The notes under the pieces are model-generated. The model had not been told where the DNA came from and did not search any database. It saw only the letters and a list, made by a program, of their open reading frames with translations. Source: Treponema_C sp050937815 (GTDB taxonomy: Bacteria; Spirochaetota; Spirochaetia; Treponematales; Treponemataceae). Taken from it: a DNA stretch of 64,000 nt. The stretch is from positions 62,001-126,000 of the forward strand of contig NZ_JACDIJ010000004.1 of NCBI RefSeq assembly GCF_050937815.1, given 5' to 3'. The position numbers were made by a program, and so were the translations under genes. Shown one piece after another: positions 61,489 through 64,000 of this stretch; positions within the stretch are counted from its first letter, which is position 1, and every line of letters begins with the position of its first letter.

Positions 61489-64000
61489 TTACTTTTTAAG
61501 TACGGCCTTTTTATAACCGTCATAAGTCATAAAGCCAAGCATCATTTTATCGGTCCATGCCGATACGGTAGGAACACCATGACAGACAGTTTCCTCTTTC
61601 GGTACATCCTGTGTAGGAACGGTCATAGCTTCCCATGCACCCGTAAACGAATCATCCTTTGCACCATTCTTTAATGCCGTAAAATCGGTACGCCATGCAA
61701 CGCGTACCGAGCTCGTGGTTTGGGTAAATGACGGATGGTAATAGGAAATATACGGAACATTATTGGTACCTTCTTTTCGGGTAGTAATCATTATTTGAGT
61801 TCCTACTGAAAGATAGCTGTCAACCGTAACAACCGTAGGAGCTGCATTGTAGCTTGCAAGATAGGCATATTTTAAATCGCCCTTTGCACTGTTATAGTAG
61901 GCAATATGTATACCGTCGTTTTCGTCAACTGCAAGGTCTACATACCATCCTGCATAGCCGGAATCAATAACCTTTGCATTTGTCTGCCATACACCGCCTT
62001 GTACCGGAGTTTGCGGAGCATTATTCCAAGAATACACCAATCTTTTTTCCGAAGCATCGTACCATGCGACAACTGCAACACCGCCGCTTGTTACACTGAC
62101 GGCTGCATATTCACCGCCTTTATAAGTAGAGTTTTTATCGGCAACAGTATGGAAACCCGGAGATGAGCCGTTGGGAAGAGAACTAAGTCCATTGTTACCT
62201 GTAGTTGTTCCGCCATCCTTAATTCCTCCTGTAAAAATATTAGAACTATCAACAGTACCGTAACGGAATTTTACCGGATTATTGGGATGGTTTGAATCAA
62301 AATACACCATATATACCTTAGCTGCGGCAGTGGTTCCGGTAACAACCATCTTAGGCCGCTTAACCCTGTTGATGTTATAAATATTCTGATTATAAACTTG
62401 TTCAAGCCGTGATTTTCCTGTCCATGAATATTGATAAGCATGACTATAACTAGAATGCCCAACCGCTGCCGCTCTGGAATAGAATGAAAACTTTGATGAA
62501 TAATTATCTACACGGTCGGTATTGGTTGCAAGGGCATAAATATTTCCGTTTCCGTCAAAGGTTACATCCGTATTGTGAAACTTATTAAAACTGGAATCGA
62601 CTTTCTCTTCAGTTCCATAATTATTCACCATCATTTCCGGTATACCCTTGCCGTAGCTCATATACCACCTGCCGCCTTTGTCCATTTTCATTATGGGACT
62701 GGTAATGTCTTTTGAAATCCCGAAATCTTCAAGCTTCCATACAGCAAGTTTAACATCATCGTTCAAGTATTTATTGGCAGTATTAGCTTGCACATTATAG
62801 GGTGTCTTTGTCGGTTTTCCGTGCTCATCAAAGATAGGTTCGGCATTTATGTTGTTTATTGCCTTAACGCCGCCAACCTCAATATCCAAGACCCCGGATT
62901 TTTCAGTGCTGCTTACCGTTACAGGATAATATTCACCGGTCAAAGCACCTACTGTAAGAGTTTCAGGCCCCATCTTAACCACAGGTGTTTGTGTCAAATT
63001 AAAACCGTACAGTTTAATAACTTCTTGCTTATCTACCACATAATTTGAGCCTTGTTTTTTGTAGGTAACATACACGGGATAAAAACCTTTGGCAGACCGG
63101 CCAAATTCTTTTCCCGCATTTTCCGAAACAAAGGTTTCAATTCGTGTAATATAGGGCACAACGTTTACCTTAATGGCAGGCTCATTCGTTGTATACTTAT
63201 ATAATACGGCAGTTGTAAATTCGGTCGGAACATAATCTTTAAGCTTAAGTTGATTTTCCGTTATCGATTCGACACGTGTCACATACAAAGCTTCGCCGTT
63301 TTTAAAGGAGATAAACTGTCCGGGTTTTGCATGTGCAAAATCGGTATGCTCCGCCTTGTCTTTACTCGGGCGGTTTACTCCGCTCACTTCCGCCGACGAG
63401 TCGGAAGCCGAATCAAGCGAATTATTGGTTCCGTCGTTCGCGCTCACCTTTATATCTTTTCCAAGCCCGACGCCGGTTTTTTCGCTGTCCCATTCGAGTT
63501 TCCATTTTACATAGTAGCCCAAATAATCATAGTCGGATTCTTCAACTTCAAATCGAATATTTGAGGTTGTATCCGAATACACGTTCCATGAATTATTCGT
63601 ATTTGTAATGCTCACGTTTGAGGCATTGGGCAGCGTTGCTTTAAGCGTCTTTAATTGAATATTGTCGTAGGCAAAGCCGCGGACTGTCACCTTTCCGGAA
63701 ACGGAAGAATGATTGTTATTAAAAGCGGCAATCGATCCGATTTCCACATGTCCGTTTTCTCTTTTGTTTTGATACAAAGAGTTTTCGTTTTCACCGTTCC
63801 ACCGGAAGGGCAAAATAACAACCGTCGGCCGTATTGTATCAATGGCTTCAAAAAGAGTACTTATTTTTACCTTCGCATTTGCGCTGTCCGTTCCGGCAGT
63901 AAGACCGTGGGCGGAATCCCACAGTTCAAGCATAAGCTCTTTTACGTTTCCGTCCGAATTGCCGATTGTGTTTAAATTCGCCGCGCTTAAGGTTATTTCA
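61489..64000 (-). CDS. Large surface or secreted protein, 3' part only
   Basis: The frame is open to the window edge (codons upstream of the ATG at 63933 read NTIGNSDGNVKEL and continue), so the N-terminus lies outside. At least 836 aa are visible. It is rich in Ser, Thr, Asn and Gly, beta-strand-like, with Ig-like strands in the N-terminal part (VTVRGFAYDNIQLKTL) and repeated blade-like segments in the C-terminal half (VAVVAWYDASEKRLVYSW, DGIHIAYYNSAKGDLKYAY, YISYYHPSF). These resemble beta-propeller repeats. Function unknown; an outer-surface location is inference. Confidence 0.75.
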   Translation of the reverse strand, partial: EITLSAANLNTIGNSDGNVKELMLELWDSAHGLTAGTDSANAKVKISTLFEAIDTIRPTVVILPFRWNGENENSLYQNKRENGHVEIGSIAAFNNNHSSVSGKVTVRGFAYDNIQLKTLKATLPNASNVSITNTNNSWNVYSDTTSNIRFEVEESDYDYLGYYVKWKLEWDSEKTGVGLGKDIKVSANDGTNNSLDSASDSSAEVSGVNRPSKDKAEHTDFAHAKPGQFISFKNGEALYVTRVESITENQLKLKDYVPTEFTTAVLYKYTTNEPAIKVNVVPYITRIETFVSENAGKEFGRSAKGFYPVYVTYKKQGSNYVVDKQEVIKLYGFNLTQTPVVKMGPETLTVGALTGEYYPVTVSSTEKSGVLDIEVGGVKAINNINAEPIFDEHGKPTKTPYNVQANTANKYLNDDVKLAVWKLEDFGISKDITSPIMKMDKGGRWYMSYGKGIPEMMVNNYGTEEKVDSSFNKFHNTDVTFDGNGNIYALATNTDRVDNYSSKFSFYSRAAAVGHSSYSHAYQYSWTGKSRLEQVYNQNIYNINRVKRPKMVVTGTTAAAKVYMVYFDSNHPNNPVKFRYGTVDSSNIFTGGIKDGGTTTGNNGLSSLPNGSSPGFHTVADKNSTYKGGEYAAVSVTSGGVAVVAWYDASEKRLVYSWNNAPQTPVQGGVWQTNAKVIDSGYAGWYVDLAVDENDGIHIAYYNSAKGDLKYAYLASYNAAPTVVTVDSYLSVGTQIMITTRKEGTNNVPYISYYHPSFTQTTSSVRVAWRTDFTALKNGAKDDSFTGAWEAMTVPTQDVPKEETVCHGVPTVSAWTDKMMLGFMTYDGYKKAVLKK

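Noticed and set aside
1..64000. tRNA, rRNA or IS elements
   Set aside because: I saw no cloverleaf with GTTCRA arm, no rRNA segment and no transposase reading frame.

Overview
The window looks like chromosomal DNA from a spirochaete of the genus Treponema, most likely an oral or commensal species. This rests on a PnrA-type purine nucleoside receptor with its ABC importer, a CheW gene in a metabolic operon, Treponema-style secreted proteins, and a cassette array with sites of the Treponema denticola chromosomal-integron type. I did not run a database search, so the species is open.

Layout. 0.1-1.8 kb: a secreted protein and a VapBC pair whose toxin has lost two catalytic acids. 1.8-9.8 kb (minus strand): a LysM/M23-like protein, an HD hydrolase, a complete purine-nucleoside ABC importer (pnrA receptor, ATPase, two permeases) and a secreted protein. 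10-17 kb: a steroid-5-alpha-reductase-like membrane protein (plus), then a minus-strand operon cheW, DegT-like protein, nadK, recN, conserved hypothetical, SDR with zinc ribbon. 17.4-19.8 kb: a peroxiredoxin with a strong promoter and a dyad operator, a lipoprotein, and two small minus-strand genes.

19.8-30.7 kb is an AT-rich integron cassette array read on the minus strand. It has nine complete attC-like sites, two composite sites and one half site, and no intact integrase. Only the last ~40 codons of an integron integrase remain, on the same strand as the cassettes, fused to an attC half. Cassettes carry higBA, relBE, vapBC, phd-PIN, brnTA and yefM-yoeB toxin-antitoxin pairs, small membrane or secreted proteins, and one ORF-free cassette with a tandem repeat. 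The most striking feature is a small hairpin of changing sequence, about 5 nt inside the attC crossover core at the 5' end of all eleven cassettes. mazEF, a DUF3781 protein and a SAP-domain protein lie at the upstream edge (30.7-32.2 kb).

32.4-35.1 kb: a TrpXYZ-type ABC importer. 35.3-43.2 kb: amino-sugar (probably N-acetylmuramic acid/GlcNAc) salvage with a kinase, MurQ, MurR/RpiR regulator, an esterase, a sugar ABC importer without its own ATPase, and a DUF368 (PopT-type) lipid-carrier translocase. 43.3-46 kb: M28 peptidase, RRM protein, Hsp33. 46-53.7 kb: a sugar-utilisation island (two TIM-barrel isomerases, Gfo/Idh dehydrogenase, ribose-type ABC importer, LacI regulator) flanked by perfect 101-bp direct repeats of the hslO 3' end. 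53.8-64 kb: SanA-like protein, AddAB-type helicase-nuclease genes, and the 3' part of a large surface protein that runs off the window.

Several genes, inside and outside the array, have a -10 box only 6-8 nt before the ATG and no Shine-Dalgarno sequence, which suggests that leaderless transcripts are common here.
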